From the NCBI GenBank assembly GCA_902826815.1, contig CADEGF010000012.1, forward strand, positions 1 through 45,709: DNA of 45,709 nucleotides, given 5' to 3'. The notes beneath the pieces are model-generated. The model was given only the letters and a program-made list of their open reading frames with translations, was not told where the DNA came from and ran no database searches. This DNA comes from an uncultured Mycobacteriaceae bacterium. GTDB lineage: Bacteria; Actinomycetota; Actinomycetes; Mycobacteriales; Mycobacteriaceae. Shown one piece after another: positions 32,955 through 42,395 of the stretch. The number at the start of each line of letters is the position of its first letter. The stretch's first letter is position 1. The translations under genes were made by a program, and so were the position numbers.

Positions 32955-33027
32955 GCCCGGCATCGGGTGATGTCGGGCCCTAGCGTCTGCTGCATGCCGG
33001 ACCCGAGGTGGATTTCTCCGACTCGGG
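32955..33027 (-). promoter_or_regulatory. Structured rpsB 5' leader (two hairpins)
   Basis: Hairpin 1: GCCCGGCAT (32955-32963) pairs with ATGTCGGGC (32970-32978), nine pairs with one G-U, about 31 nt before the rpsB start. Hairpin 2: CCCGAG (33002-33007) pairs with CTCGGG (33022-33027). The gene-free stretch upstream of rpsB is about 296 nt, leaving room for a long untranslated leader. Feedback binding of S2 is known in other bacteria; here it is only inferred. Confidence 0.45.
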
Positions 33028-33219
33028 ACCGCCCGGCACACGGATGCAACCCTGGTGGAACGGGGCTGCGGCGCAGGCGCGCGAAGTCAATCCGCTGATG
33101 CGAATTGCGGAACTGAGTTTACACCGTCCAAACAGGTGCTTTGTCCACACCGGGACGCTGATCCCCAGGTGAACGCTTCACGCCTTCCAGAACCGGGCGC
33201 GATGCGCTGAGCTGGACGT

Positions 33220-33711
33220 ATGCGGCTCGCAGCGGTGATTGTGCTCTTCGCGGTCATGTGCGCGGCGCCGGCGAAGGCCGACGACGGCCGACTGAACTGG
33301 CCGTTGCGGCCCCGACCTGCTGTTATGCGGGCATTCGACGCGCCATCGCCGAACTGGCAGCGCGGACATCGCGGCGTCGACCTGGCCGGAGTACCTGGTC
33401 AGCCGGTGTACGCCGCCCGCCAGGGCACGGTGGTGTTCGCCGGCGAGCTGGCAGGACGGCCGGTGGTGTCGGTGGCCCATCCCGGCGGGCTGCGGACGAG
33501 CTATGAGCCGGTGATCGCGGCCGTGCGGCCGGGGCGGTTGGTGGCCACAGGCTCGCCGCTCGGCGAGCTGGCGGCCGGACATGAAGGCTGCCAGGCACCT
33601 GCGTGCCTGCATTGGGGTGCGATGTGGGGCCCGGCCGCCAACGCCGAGTACGTCGACCCGCTCGGGCTGTTGGTGACCACCCCGATTCGGCTCAAACCCC
33701 TGCGTGGCTGA
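33220..33711 (+). CDS. Secreted M23-fold (LytM-like) peptidase, Rv2891-like
   Basis: A 163-residue exported protein. Residues 1-20 are a signal peptide ending AKA before DD. The M23 domain has RGHRGVDLAG with the zinc ligands His50 and Asp54, and the usual HxH is CLHWG, so Cys129 replaces the first His while His131 remains. Cys124 and Cys129 could form a disulfide. It may therefore be a degenerate, binding-only LytM domain; many actinobacterial relatives share the CLHWG form. Position between rpsB and an LLM gene equals Rv2891. A cell-wall role is inferred. Confidence 0.85.
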   Translation: MRLAAVIVLFAVMCAAPAKADDGRLNWPLRPRPAVMRAFDAPSPNWQRGHRGVDLAGVPGQPVYAARQGTVVFAGELAGRPVVSVAHPGGLRTSYEPVIAAVRPGRLVATGSPLGELAAGHEGCQAPACLHWGAMWGPAANAEYVDPLGLLVTTPIRLKPLRG

Positions 33712-33721
33712 TTTGCACCGC

Positions 33722-33777
33722 GAGCGTGCGCGTTTGCACGCGACACACCGCGGAATTCTGTGCAACTGCGCACGCTC
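33722..33777. repeat. Long inverted repeat (18-bp arms)
   Basis: Arm 1 is GAGCGTGCGCGTTTGCAC (33722-33739), arm 2 GTGCAACTGCGCACGCTC (33760-33777); 16 of 18 positions pair across a 20-nt loop. It follows the M23 gene and precedes an LLM gene on the same strand. It resembles intergenic palindromes I know from other mycobacteria. It may end transcription or belong to a dispersed repeat family. Confidence 0.7.
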
Positions 33778-33811
33778 ACACCCTCGTGACGGTGCGCCTA
33801 CCGTCGAGTGC

Positions 33812-34780
33812 ATGGCCACGGCAGCCCATCGCGCACGATCCATGCGGTTCGGCGTCACCACCGCACTCCCCCGCCCCGCGGCCGAAGCGCGCGACTTCGC
33901 GCGAGTCGTCGAGGCGGCCGGCTTCGACGTGCTGACGTTCGCCGACCACCTGGGTCCGATCGCGGCGCCGTTCACGGGCGCGACGGCCGCAGGTGCCCTC
34001 ACCGAAAACCTCCACGTCGGAACGCTGGTGCTCAACAACGACTTTCGGCATCCCGTCGACGTCGCGAGAGAGACCGCGGGCATCGCGGCCCTGACCGACG
34101 GCCGTTTCGAGCTCGGCATTGGCGCCGGACACATGAAATCGGAATACGATGCCGCGGGCATCTCGTTCGACGATGGCGGCGTACGCGTGTCGCGGCTGGA
34201 AGAGTCGACTCATCTGATCCGAAATCTGCTCGACGGCAACGTGGTTGACTACGACGGCGCACACTATCGCGTACACGCCGAGGCTGGGGCGCTGCTGGCA
34301 CCGCCCGCGACGCGGGTGCCAATGCTCATTGGCGGCAATGGAAACCGGGTACTCGAGTTGGCTGGCCGGTTGGCCGACATCGTGGGCCTCGCGGGGATCA
34401 CCCACAACCGCGACGCCACCGTTGTCCGCACAACGCACTTCGACCCGCAGGGCCTCGAAGACCGGATCGATGTTGTTAGGAAAGCTGCGGGCGACCGCTT
34501 CGACCAGATCGAACTCAATGCACTGATCCAGGCCGTGGTGGTGACCGATGATCGGGTTGCCGCCGCAGAGGAACTCGCGACCACTCTCGGCGCAGCGATA
34601 TCGCCTGAACGGCTGCTCGACTCCCCCTTCGTTCTGCTGGGCACGCACGGGCAGATGGCCGAAACCCTTGCCGCGCGCCAGCAGCAGTTCGGCGTGAGTT
34701 ACTGGACGGTGTTCGACGAACTACCCGGCCGCCCATCCGCGATGCCCGACATCGCGAACGTCATTGCGCTACTGCGCTAG
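33812..34780 (+). CDS. LLM-class F420-dependent oxidoreductase, Rv2893-like
   Basis: A 322-residue (or 312 from ATG 33842) TIM-barrel oxidoreductase. It shows MRFGVTTALPRPAAEARDFARVVEAAGFD, LTFADHLGP, NNDFRHPVDVARETAGIAALTDGRFELGIGAGHMKSEYD, and PMLIGGNGNRVLELAGRLADIVGLAG, matching the TIGR03621 subgroup like the gene at 1438. The MRFG start at 33842 is the common beginning of the family; neither start has a Shine-Dalgarno. Position corresponds to Rv2893; a PPE gene present between its neighbours in M. tuberculosis (Rv2892c) is absent here. Confidence 0.85.
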   Translation: MATAAHRARSMRFGVTTALPRPAAEARDFARVVEAAGFDVLTFADHLGPIAAPFTGATAAGALTENLHVGTLVLNNDFRHPVDVARETAGIAALTDGRFELGIGAGHMKSEYDAAGISFDDGGVRVSRLEESTHLIRNLLDGNVVDYDGAHYRVHAEAGALLAPPATRVPMLIGGNGNRVLELAGRLADIVGLAGITHNRDATVVRTTHFDPQGLEDRIDVVRKAAGDRFDQIELNALIQAVVVTDDRVAAAEELATTLGAAISPERLLDSPFVLLGTHGQMAETLAARQQQFGVSYWTVFDELPGRPSAMPDIANVIALLR

Positions 34781-34827
34781 CCGGCGTTGGCTACTCTCCT
34801 GCCGCGGCCACGTCGCGTTTCCTGTGC

Positions 34828-34885
34828 CGAGCAGACGCGAAAACCCCCAATATGGCGCGAAATAGGGGGATTTCACGTCTGCTCG
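34828..34885. repeat. Long inverted repeat between convergent genes (21-bp arms)
   Basis: Arm 1 34828-34848 begins CGAGCAGACGCG, arm 2 34865-34885 ends CGTCTGCTCG; 19 of 21 positions pair across a 16-nt loop, with CCCCC/GGGGG at the loop side. It covers the last codons of the permease gene. Likely a bidirectional terminator or member of a mycobacterial palindrome family. Confidence 0.7.
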
Positions 34886-36273
34886 CGCACGAAATGGGGC
34901 GCGACGGGTTCGGCCTCGGCGAGGTGTGCGCTGTCTTCGCGCGGATGACGGGCACGCTCGCGCAACATGGCCACCAGGTAGATCACGAAGGTGAGCACGA
35001 ACGCCGGGATGGTCGCACCGATCGGACTCGGCCACACGTAGGTCCACAGATACGATGCCACCGCGCCAACAGCCCACGCGGCCAACGCAATCCAGTTCAC
35101 CCCGGCGAGATACCAGTACCGCCCGCCGCGACCACGCAGAATGTCGGCGGTGTACGCCGATCGCTTCACCAGGTAGTAGTCGACGATCATGATCGCGAAG
35201 ACGGGGACGAAGAACGCGCCGATCACCGTCAGGAAGTCGGTGAACTGCGCGAGAAGGCCAAGCCACGTCGACCCGATGATCGATATCAGGCCGAGCACCA
35301 AAGCCGTTGGCAGGAACCGCAAACGAGCTCCCATCGGCGCGTTCACCACCGACGTCGTCATGCCGTAGACGACCATCGTGTTGGTGGCCATGACGGACAG
35401 GAAGATTACGATGCCCAGCGGAGCGCCGAACGCCTCGACCACCGTGGCCGGGTCGAACGGGATCGCCTCGTCACCATTGAGGATGACGTATCCGATCGAG
35501 GTCGCGCCGAGCGTCATCGCGATCACCGTCGAGGCGGTGTAGCCGACCCCCGACCCGACGATCCCGGCCCGGCTGGACCGCGCGAGCCGGTTGAAGTCGG
35601 CCGACAACACCGTCCATGAGATGGCGGTGGCGATGACGATGTCCAGCACGATCACCGGCGTCAACCCGAGGGAGGCGTCAGCCGGAATCACTTGAAACTC
35701 CGACGGGGAGAACGTCGTGAACGCGACGACGAATATCCACGCGATGATGGCGAGCATCAGCACGGCCAGCCACGGCTCGACCTTGGCGATCCCCTCGTGC
35801 CCCAGGATCGCGATCAGGACGACGATCGTCTGGCACAGCACGGAAAACAGGATGGGGCTGGAGAATCCGGTCATGCTCTCGACGAGGTAGTCGACGGTGA
35901 CTCCGGCCAACATGGCCTGCACCCAGCTCCAACCCATGAGGATGACGACGTTCGCTGTCACCGGCAGCAGACTGCCGCGGGTGCCGAACGCGCCACGGGT
36001 CAGCGCCATCGTCGGCAAGCCCGTTCGGGTGCCGATATTGCCGACAAGTGTGAGCACCACGGCACCGCAGACGGTGCCGACAACGATCATCGTCAGTGCG
36101 GTGGCGAAACTGACGGCGGGGATCAACAACGTCCCGGTCAACAATGTGGTGACGACGAGGTTGGCGGCAAGCCAGATCATTCCGATCCGGCCGACAGACA
36201 GAGTTCCGCGGACAGGGCCCGCGTTGTCTGCCTGTGCTTCGAGGCGACGGTCGAGGCGGCGGTAGAGCGACAT
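34873..36273 (-). CDS. NCS1-family nucleobase/allantoin permease
   Basis: A 466-residue membrane protein with about twelve helices. N-terminal NAGPVRGTLSVGRIGMIWLAANL and PTMALTRGAFGTRGSLLPVTANVVILMGWSWVQA are the NCS1 signatures seen in cytosine (CodB) and purine-cytosine permeases; VLSADFNRLARSSRAG forms a later conserved loop and IMIVDYYLVKRSAY the last. It imports a nucleobase, hydantoin or related base with a cation. The gene is followed from upstream by a SnoaL-like gene 22 nt away on the same strand, so they form an operon. Cargo cannot be fixed from sequence. Confidence 0.9.
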   Translation of the reverse strand: MSLYRRLDRRLEAQADNAGPVRGTLSVGRIGMIWLAANLVVTTLLTGTLLIPAVSFATALTMIVVGTVCGAVVLTLVGNIGTRTGLPTMALTRGAFGTRGSLLPVTANVVILMGWSWVQAMLAGVTVDYLVESMTGFSSPILFSVLCQTIVVLIAILGHEGIAKVEPWLAVLMLAIIAWIFVVAFTTFSPSEFQVIPADASLGLTPVIVLDIVIATAISWTVLSADFNRLARSSRAGIVGSGVGYTASTVIAMTLGATSIGYVILNGDEAIPFDPATVVEAFGAPLGIVIFLSVMATNTMVVYGMTTSVVNAPMGARLRFLPTALVLGLISIIGSTWLGLLAQFTDFLTVIGAFFVPVFAIMIVDYYLVKRSAYTADILRGRGGRYWYLAGVNWIALAAWAVGAVASYLWTYVWPSPIGATIPAFVLTFVIYLVAMLRERARHPREDSAHLAEAEPVAPHFVREQT

Positions 36274-36295
36274 CGCTGCTTCTCCTCAGATCGGG

Positions 36296-36694
36296 TCAAC
36301 TCGCGGCGGGCGACAGATGTTCGTGAATGGCGATGAGCCCGTCGTCGTCGGAGCGGAAGACGATCGTCTCGCGCTCGCGTAGGTCTTCGTCGCCGTCGGC
36401 GGTCGCGACAGTGGTGGCGACGTCGTGGCTGAAGACGGCACCGCCCGGAAAGGTCTGGACGAGTTGATTCGACGATGTGCAATCGCGCACACTCCAGCCG
36501 TCCGACGTCCACTGCCCCCAGAGACGTTCGTAGGAGGCGCGGTCGTCGAGCCGGGCGGGCTCCGGGTAGAAGCAGAACGTGGCGTCGGGGGCGAAACAGG
36601 CGAAATACCGGGTGCCGTCGGTTTCGGAGAACGCGTCGACGATCGCCGCTGCCGCGCGCATGACCTCGTCAGAAGTGGGTTCACCGGTCGACAT
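36296..36694 (-). CDS. SnoaL-like/DUF4440-type protein
   Basis: A 132-residue NTF2-like protein. It has [38 protein letters not shown], the first helices and strand of the fold, and [20 protein letters not shown] as the closing strands, typical for SnoaL_3/DUF4440. It precedes the permease gene, so it may modify or sense the imported compound. Upstream is a divergent 62-nt region shared with selO. No specific function can be assigned. Confidence 0.8.
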   Translation of the reverse strand: MSTGEPTSDEVMRAAAAIVDAFSETDGTRYFACFAPDATFCFYPEPARLDDRASYERLWGQWTSDGWSVRDCTSSNQLVQTFPGGAVFSHDVATTVATADGDEDLRERETIVFRSDDDGLIAIHEHLSPAAS

Positions 36695-36756
36695 GGCCGC
36701 TCCTCAGACCGCCGGACTTGCCGATCCTCACTCTAAGGGTCCGTACGCTGGAATTG

Positions 36757-38199
36757 ATGAGCGTCGCTCCCGAAACCACCATCACCCTCGGCAACCGGTT
36801 CGCCACCGAGCTGCCGGAGCTCTCGGTACGTTGGAAGGCGGAATCGACGCCTGCGCCGCGGCTGCTCGTACTCAACGAAGCGCTGGCCGCCGACCTCGGG
36901 CTCGACGCGGACTGGCTGCGCGGCGCCGATGGCCTCGGACTGCTCACCGGAACGTCGGTGCCTGCAGGCGCCGACCCGGTCGCCCAGGGCTATGCCGGAC
37001 ACCAGTTCGGCGGCTGGGTGCCGCGCCTCGGCGACGGCCGTGCCCTGCTCCTCGGTGAACTCGTCGATACCCGTGGACAGCTGTGCGACCTTCACCTCAA
37101 AGGTTCCGGTCGCACGCCGTTCGCCCGCGGCGGTGACGGGTTGGCGGCCGTCGGCCCGATGCTTCGCGAGTACATCGTCAGCGAGGCGATGCACGCCCTC
37201 GCCATCCCGACCACGCGCTCGCTGTCCGTCGTCGCCACCGGACGCCCGGTGCTACGCGAGACGCGACTCGAAGGGGCCGTCCTCGCCAGGGTCGCGGCGA
37301 GCCACCTACGCGTCGGCAGCTTCCAATACGTCTCAGCAGCAGGCGAACTCGATGTTCTTCGACGTCTCGCCGACCACGCCATCGCCCGGCACTACCCCGC
37401 CGCCGCTGACGCCGACAACCCGTACCTCACATTGCTCGACGCGGTCATCGGTGCGCAGGCCGAGCTCGTCGCGCAGTGGATGCTGGTCGGATTCATCCAT
37501 GGGGTGATGAACACCGACAACATGACGATCTCGGGTCAGACGATCGACTACGGACCGTGTGCCTTCATGGACACTTTCGACCCCAAGACGGTGTTCAGCT
37601 CGATCGACTCCTACGGCCGCTACGCCTACGGCAACCAGCCCTCGGTCGCCGGGTGGAACCTCGCCCGGTTCGCCGAAACGCTGCTCCCGCTGATCGACGA
37701 CGATCAGGATCGCGGGATCGAGCTCGCCACTGCGTCGTTGCAGGACTTCGCGCGGCAGTACGCTGCCGCGTGGTCGGCGGGTATGCGGCGAAAGCTCGGC
37801 CTGCCCGACGATGTGAACGACGCGCTTGCCGCTGAGCTCACCGACGATCTGCTGGAGCGACTCGAGCGGGACCGCGTGGACTACACGTCGTTCTTCCGCG
37901 CGCTGAGCGGAGCGGCTCGAGGCGATGCGGCACCCGCCGGTTTCGACGACTGGGTGGTCCGTTGGCAAGCCCTGAACCCCGACGCCGATGTCATGGATCG
38001 CGCCAACCCGGTCTACATCCCGCGCAACCACCTCGTCGAGGAAACTCTCGCGGCGGCGACCGCCGGAGATCTCGGCCCACTGGAGGGGCTGCTCACAGCG
38101 GTCACGTCTCCGTATGTCGAGCGGCCGGGATTCGAGCGCTACGCCGACCCCGCACCGGAAGAGTTCGGCGGCTGCTACCAAACCTTCTGCGGCACTTAG
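36757..38199 (+). CDS. selO: SelO (YdiU) protein adenylyltransferase
   Basis: A 480-residue pseudokinase-fold enzyme that attaches AMP to Ser, Thr or Tyr of proteins and responds to redox stress. Conserved blocks are [73 protein letters not shown] with [11 protein letters not shown], and the C-terminal [11 protein letters not shown], which keeps the Cys near the end found in bacterial members (selenocysteine in animals). ATG 36757 begins the normal N-terminus; 13 extra in-frame codons upstream have no support. It converges on xerC with a 14-nt gap. Confidence 0.93.
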   Translation: MSVAPETTITLGNRFATELPELSVRWKAESTPAPRLLVLNEALAADLGLDADWLRGADGLGLLTGTSVPAGADPVAQGYAGHQFGGWVPRLGDGRALLLGELVDTRGQLCDLHLKGSGRTPFARGGDGLAAVGPMLREYIVSEAMHALAIPTTRSLSVVATGRPVLRETRLEGAVLARVAASHLRVGSFQYVSAAGELDVLRRLADHAIARHYPAAADADNPYLTLLDAVIGAQAELVAQWMLVGFIHGVMNTDNMTISGQTIDYGPCAFMDTFDPKTVFSSIDSYGRYAYGNQPSVAGWNLARFAETLLPLIDDDQDRGIELATASLQDFARQYAAAWSAGMRRKLGLPDDVNDALAAELTDDLLERLERDRVDYTSFFRALSGAARGDAAPAGFDDWVVRWQALNPDADVMDRANPVYIPRNHLVEETLAAATAGDLGPLEGLLTAVTSPYVERPGFERYADPAPEEFGGCYQTFCGT

Positions 38200-38213
38200 C
38201 TTTTCGTGGTGAA

Positions 38214-39116
38214 CTAGGCCCGCGGGTGCGCCTGGTCGTGCACCGCGCGCAGCCGCGCAACTGTGACGTGGGTGTAGAGCTGGGTGGTCGCCAGCGTTGT
38301 GTGTCCGAGCAGTTCCTGCACGATGCGAAGGTCCGCGCCGCCCTCGAGCAGATGGGTGGCCGCGCTGTGCCGCAGACCGTGCGGGCCGATGTCGGGCGCC
38401 CCGTCGACGGCGGCGATGGTCTGATGCACGACGGTGCGGGCCTGCCGTTGATCGAGCCTGCGGCCGCGCGCACCGAGCAGTAGCGCCGCACCCGAATCAC
38501 CGTTGGCCAGCGCGGGCCTGCCGTCGGTCAGCCACCCGGTCAGCGCGGCCTGCGCCGGTTCGCCGAACGGCACAGTGCGCTGCTTGTTGCCCTTGCCCAG
38601 CACCCGCAGCAGCCGACTGGACATGTCGATGTCGTCGACGTCGAGACCACACAGCTCGCTGACCCGGATGCCGGTGGCGTAGAGCATCTCGACGATGAGG
38701 CGGTCCCGCAGTGCCATCGGATCACCCTGTTCCGCACCGGAATTGGCGGCCGCCATGGCGTCGAGCGCCTGGTCTTGGCGCAACACCGCGGGCAGAGTTC
38801 GGCGCGCCTTGGGGACCTGCAGACGCGTGGCCGGATCGCTGGAGAGCAAGCCCTTGCGCGTCGCCCACGCGGTGAAGGTCTTCACCGCCGAGGTGCGGCG
38901 CGCCAGCGTGGTGCGAGCGACGCCCGCGCCGGACTGAGCCGACAGCCAGGACCGCAGCACGGGCAGGCTCAGGTTGCTCAGCTGCGCGTCGGGTGCGCGC
39001 TGGGAGACGAACTCGAACAGCGACCGCAGATCGCCGAGGTAGGCGCGACGAGTGTGGTCGGAGCGGCCGCGCTCCAGCGCGAGATGCTCGTCGAACTCCT
39101 CGAGGATCGCCTCCAC
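38214..39116 (-). CDS. xerC: Tyrosine recombinase XerC
   Basis: A 300-residue site-specific recombinase that resolves chromosome dimers at dif with XerD. The SAM-like N-terminal domain (residues 1-90) has [16 protein letters not shown]. The catalytic residues are Arg in [17 protein letters not shown], Lys in [52 protein letters not shown] with the nucleophile Tyr. Position corresponds to Rv2894c. As a core gene beside dprA-type genes in actinobacteria, it is not a sign of an integrated element. Confidence 0.95.
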   Translation of the reverse strand: MEAILEEFDEHLALERGRSDHTRRAYLGDLRSLFEFVSQRAPDAQLSNLSLPVLRSWLSAQSGAGVARTTLARRTSAVKTFTAWATRKGLLSSDPATRLQVPKARRTLPAVLRQDQALDAMAAANSGAEQGDPMALRDRLIVEMLYATGIRVSELCGLDVDDIDMSSRLLRVLGKGNKQRTVPFGEPAQAALTGWLTDGRPALANGDSGAALLLGARGRRLDQRQARTVVHQTIAAVDGAPDIGPHGLRHSAATHLLEGGADLRIVQELLGHTTLATTQLYTHVTVARLRAVHDQAHPRA

Positions 39117-39148
39117 TCATCCACCGTGGCAGACGGTTCCGCGCCCAG

Positions 39149-40309
39149 TCAGGTGACGCGCCGGAGCGTGTCCCGAGTGAGATCTTTGCGCGTGGGGTAG
39201 CCGTCGACGGCCATCAGCAGGTCGGCTTCGGCCAGCAGTGTCCGTAGGACGTGGACGACGCCGTCGGTCCCGCCGAGCGCGAGGCCATAAGCGTAGGGCC
39301 GCCCGATGCCGACCGCGGTGGCGCCCAGTGCAAGCGCCTTCACGATGTCTGCACCGCTACGGATGCCCGAGTCGAACAGAACGGGAACCCCGTCTGCGGC
39401 GTTGACGACATCGGATAGGCAGTCGATGGCCGGGATGCCGCCGTTGGCCTGCCGTCCGCCGTGGTTGCTGCAGTAGATGCCGTCGACGCCGCCGTCGATA
39501 GCGCGGCGCGCGTCGTCGGGATGGCAGATGCCCTTCACGATCAGGGGCAGCTTGGTCAGCGAACGCAGCCACGGCAGGTCATCCCAGGTGAGCGGGTTTC
39601 CGAAGATTTGAGCCCAGCGCAGCACGGCGGCCTGCGGATTCTGCTCGGGCGGTTGATCCAGGCTGGCGCAGAACACCGGGTCGCTCGTGTAGTTGCTCAG
39701 GCATTTCCCGCGTAGCTGGGGAAAGTTCGCCGTCACCACATCGCGAGGTCGCCACCCAAGCACCCAGGTGTCCAGCGTGACGATGATGCCCTTATAGCCT
39801 GCCGCCTCCGCCCGCTGGACCAGGCTCGCTGCCAGATCACGGTCAGTCGGTGTGTAGAGCTGGAAAAAGCCTGGGGTGTCGCCGAATTCGGCCGCAATGT
39901 CCTCCAGCGGATCTTCGGTCAGCGTCGAGATGACCATCGGCACACCCGTGCGCGCCGCGGCGCGGGCGGTGGCCAGGTCGCCGTGCCCGTCCTGGGAGCA
40001 CAGGCCGATCACCCCGATGGGCGCCATGAAGATCGGTGACGGCAGTTTCACGCCGAAGAGGTCGATCGACAGATCGCGTTCCTTGGCGCCGACCAACATC
40101 CGAGGCATCAGACCCCAGTTGTCGAACGCCGTGCGGTTGACGCGCTGCGTGCGCTCGTCTCCCGCCCCGCAGTTGACGTATGACCACACCGATGGCGGCA
40201 TCGCGGCTTCGGCCCTGGCTTCCCAGCCGGCGTACGCCATTGGGAGCGTCGGCACGACGCCGGAAAGGCCCTGCAGATAGATCTCGAGCTGATAGTCGCC
40301 GAATGCCAT
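39149..40309 (-). CDS. FMN alpha-hydroxy-acid oxidase (lactate 2-monooxygenase-like)
   Basis: A 386-residue flavoenzyme. It contains [85 protein letters not shown], the catalytic [16 protein letters not shown], and [27 protein letters not shown]. The length and the WVLGWRPRD segment are closer to lactate 2-monooxygenase than to L-lactate dehydrogenases. It oxidises an L-2-hydroxy acid. It lies between the siderophore-interacting protein gene and xerC on the same strand; no counterpart exists there in M. tuberculosis as I recall. Confidence 0.88.
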   Translation of the reverse strand: MAFGDYQLEIYLQGLSGVVPTLPMAYAGWEARAEAAMPPSVWSYVNCGAGDERTQRVNRTAFDNWGLMPRMLVGAKERDLSIDLFGVKLPSPIFMAPIGVIGLCSQDGHGDLATARAAARTGVPMVISTLTEDPLEDIAAEFGDTPGFFQLYTPTDRDLAASLVQRAEAAGYKGIIVTLDTWVLGWRPRDVVTANFPQLRGKCLSNYTSDPVFCASLDQPPEQNPQAAVLRWAQIFGNPLTWDDLPWLRSLTKLPLIVKGICHPDDARRAIDGGVDGIYCSNHGGRQANGGIPAIDCLSDVVNAADGVPVLFDSGIRSGADIVKALALGATAVGIGRPYAYGLALGGTDGVVHVLRTLLAEADLLMAVDGYPTRKDLTRDTLRRVT

Positions 40310-40333
40310 GGGCCTAGCGTGCCAGGCCGAGGC

Positions 40334-41188
40334 TCAGGCGTTGGCGCCTTGCTCCGCTTCGGCGAGGTCACGCTTCCACTGGCGGAACGTCTCCTCGGTG
40401 CGGCCTCGCCGCCAGTAACCCGAGATCGAGTTCGCCCACTTGGCGTCCACGCCGCGCTCCTTGCGGATGTAGGGCCGCAGGTTGTGCATGACGGTCTGCG
40501 CCTCCCCGTGAATGAAGACCTGCACCTGCCCGGGAAGCCAATTGGCCTCCTTGACCGCGGCGATGAGCGGAGCGTGATCGCCTGCCATGTCCTCGCCGAC
40601 CAGGTCGGCGCGTCCGCCGCGGTAGATCCAATTCACCCCGACACCGGCGGGCGCCTTGAGCGGAATTTCGTCGTCCGGTCCGGCAACCTCGATGAACACC
40701 TTGCCAATCGCATTGTCGGGCAACGCTTCCAGCGCCACGCTGATCGCGGGCAGGGCGGCCTCGTCGCCGGCGATCAGATGCCAATCGGCCGCAGGATCTG
40801 GCGCGTAGGCGCCGCTGGGTCCCATCAGATAGGCCGGCTGTCCCGGTTTCGCCGCCATCGCCCACGGGCCCGCCACGCCGTGTTCGCCGTGCACGACGAA
40901 GTCGATCGCGAGTTCGCGTTTCTCGGTGTCGACGCTGCGCACGGTGTACGTGCGAACGGTCGGCCGATGTTCGACCGGTAGTTCGTTGAAGCTGTCCAAC
41001 GTGAGCGGCTGCGGTAGTTCGACCGCATCGACATCGCTGCGAACGAACACGATCTTCACGTAGGCGTCGGTGTAGGCGTTGGGCGCGAACGTGTCGAAGC
41101 CATTGCCACCGAGCACCACGCGAACGATGTGCGGTGTCAGCTGCTCGGTGCGCAGCACCTCGAAGGTATGCACGGGACGTCCTGCCAC
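40334..41188 (-). CDS. viuB: Siderophore-interacting protein (ViuB/SIP family)
   Basis: A 284-residue FAD/NAD(P)H-linked ferric-siderophore reductase. The FAD-binding RTYTVR motif is near residue 80 with the family's DFVVHGEHGVAGPWAMAAKPG, and LIAGDEAALPAISVALEALP begins the NAD(P) part. The C-terminal KEANWLPGQVQVFIHGEAQTVMHNLRPYIRKERG is typical. Start GTG 41188 has GGAGG about 6 nt before it. It corresponds to Rv2895c, an IdeR-controlled gene in M. tuberculosis; a partial IdeR-like half-site lies upstream. Confidence 0.92.
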   Translation of the reverse strand: MAGRPVHTFEVLRTEQLTPHIVRVVLGGNGFDTFAPNAYTDAYVKIVFVRSDVDAVELPQPLTLDSFNELPVEHRPTVRTYTVRSVDTEKRELAIDFVVHGEHGVAGPWAMAAKPGQPAYLMGPSGAYAPDPAADWHLIAGDEAALPAISVALEALPDNAIGKVFIEVAGPDDEIPLKAPAGVGVNWIYRGGRADLVGEDMAGDHAPLIAAVKEANWLPGQVQVFIHGEAQTVMHNLRPYIRKERGVDAKWANSISGYWRRGRTEETFRQWKRDLAEAEQGANA

Positions 41189-41212
41189 TTTTCCTCCAAA
41201 ATTCCCACCAGC

Positions 41213-41231
41213 GTTTGTTAGCCAGTCTCAA
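41213..41231 (-). promoter_or_regulatory. Possible degenerate IdeR (iron) box
   Basis: On the minus strand, TTGAGACTGGCTAACAAAC agrees with the IdeR consensus at about 11 of 19 positions, with an exact GGCTAAC half. It lies 24 nt before the viuB start. The other half is poor, so this is only a candidate. Confidence 0.3.
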
Positions 41232-41264
41232 CAAGCATACGAGCGACAGCTATTCCATGGTGTC

Positions 41265-42395
41265 CTACGTCTTCGGCTTGTTGAGCTTCCAGTAACCGTC
41301 TACCCGGTGGATCAGGCCGCACACTTCCAGCATCGACAGCGGCCCAAGCACCTGCGTGGGCGGCAGCCCCGAGGCCACCGCGATCTGGTCGGCCGTGCGG
41401 CGACCACGAGCCGGTAGCGCCTCGTAGACCCGCTGCTCGGCCTCGCCGAGACCGTCGAGGAGCGATTGGGGCCGCTCCACGTCCGGGGCGAGCTCCCCCA
41501 TGTGACCGATGAGCTCGACGACATCGGCGGCACGGGTGACGAGGTTCGCTTCGTCGCGCAACAACGCGTGGCACCCGACCGATGCCGCCGACGTGACGGG
41601 TCCTGGCACCGCACAGATCGAGCGGCCCAGCGCCCGCGCCCACGCCGCGGTGTTCGCCGCTCCACTGCGGGCGCCAGCCTCGACGACCACCGTCGCCCCT
41701 GACAATGCGGCGACCAGCCGGTTACGCGTCAGGAATCGGTGCCTGGCGGGGCGCACACCCGGTGGATACTCACTCACCACCAGCCCGTCCTGACCGATCC
41801 GGTGCAGCAGCCCGGCGTGACCGGACGGGTAGGGGACGTCGATGCCTCCTGCGAGGACCGCGACAGTGAACCCGTCGGTGGCCAGCGTCGCGCGATGTGC
41901 GGCGCCGTCGATCCCGTACGCGCCACCAGACACCACCGCCACGTCGCGCTCGACGAGACCCGCGGCGAGCTCCGCCGCGACGTGCTCGCCGTAGGCGGTG
42001 CACGCCCTGGTCCCGACGATCGCGACGGCACGCTGCGCCATGTCGTCGAGGCGGGCCGAGCCGACGACCCACAACGCCAGCGGCGGATGAGCTTGTGGCC
42101 GCTGCCGGTGATCCACCCGGGCGAAGCCGGTGAAGGACAGCAGCGGCCACTCGTCGTCATCGGCTGTGATCAGGCGTCCGCCGCGGCGGGCCAGCAGCTC
42201 CAGGTCCTCTGCCGCACTGTCGATGTCGCGACGGGCCTCGGTGCGGCGGGCAAGTTCTGCATCGACATCGCCCGACTTGATTTGCGCGGCGGCGTCGATT
42301 GGCCCGACGCGGCTCACCAGGCCCGTGAGTTCCGGACAGGGCGGTTCGGCCACCCGTGACAGGTATGCCACCGCGAGACGCGCATCATCGCTCAT
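41265..42395 (-). CDS. dprA: DNA-processing protein DprA
   Basis: A 376-residue single-strand DNA-binding protein that loads RecA in natural transformation and recombination. The Rossmann core has AIVGTRACTAYGEHVAAELAAGL, SGGAYGIDGAAHRATL, AVLAGGIDVPYPSGHAGLLHRI, SEYPPGVRPARHRFLTRNRLVAALS, and AGARSGAANTAAWA. A C-terminal winged helix (AEQRVYEALPARGRRTADQIA) follows. The start overlaps the yifB stop by 4 nt. Same order as Rv2898c-Rv2896c. Confidence 0.95.
   Translation of the reverse strand: MSDDARLAVAYLSRVAEPPCPELTGLVSRVGPIDAAAQIKSGDVDAELARRTEARRDIDSAAEDLELLARRGGRLITADDDEWPLLSFTGFARVDHRQRPQAHPPLALWVVGSARLDDMAQRAVAIVGTRACTAYGEHVAAELAAGLVERDVAVVSGGAYGIDGAAHRATLATDGFTVAVLAGGIDVPYPSGHAGLLHRIGQDGLVVSEYPPGVRPARHRFLTRNRLVAALSGATVVVEAGARSGAANTAAWARALGRSICAVPGPVTSAASVGCHALLRDEANLVTRAADVVELIGHMGELAPDVERPQSLLDGLGEAEQRVYEALPARGRRTADQIAVASGLPPTQVLGPLSMLEVCGLIHRVDGYWKLNKPKT

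Noticed and set aside
38214-39116. Tyrosine recombinase as evidence for a prophage or integrative element
   Set aside because: It is the housekeeping XerC in its usual mycobacterial place; no attachment-site repeats or phage genes nearby.
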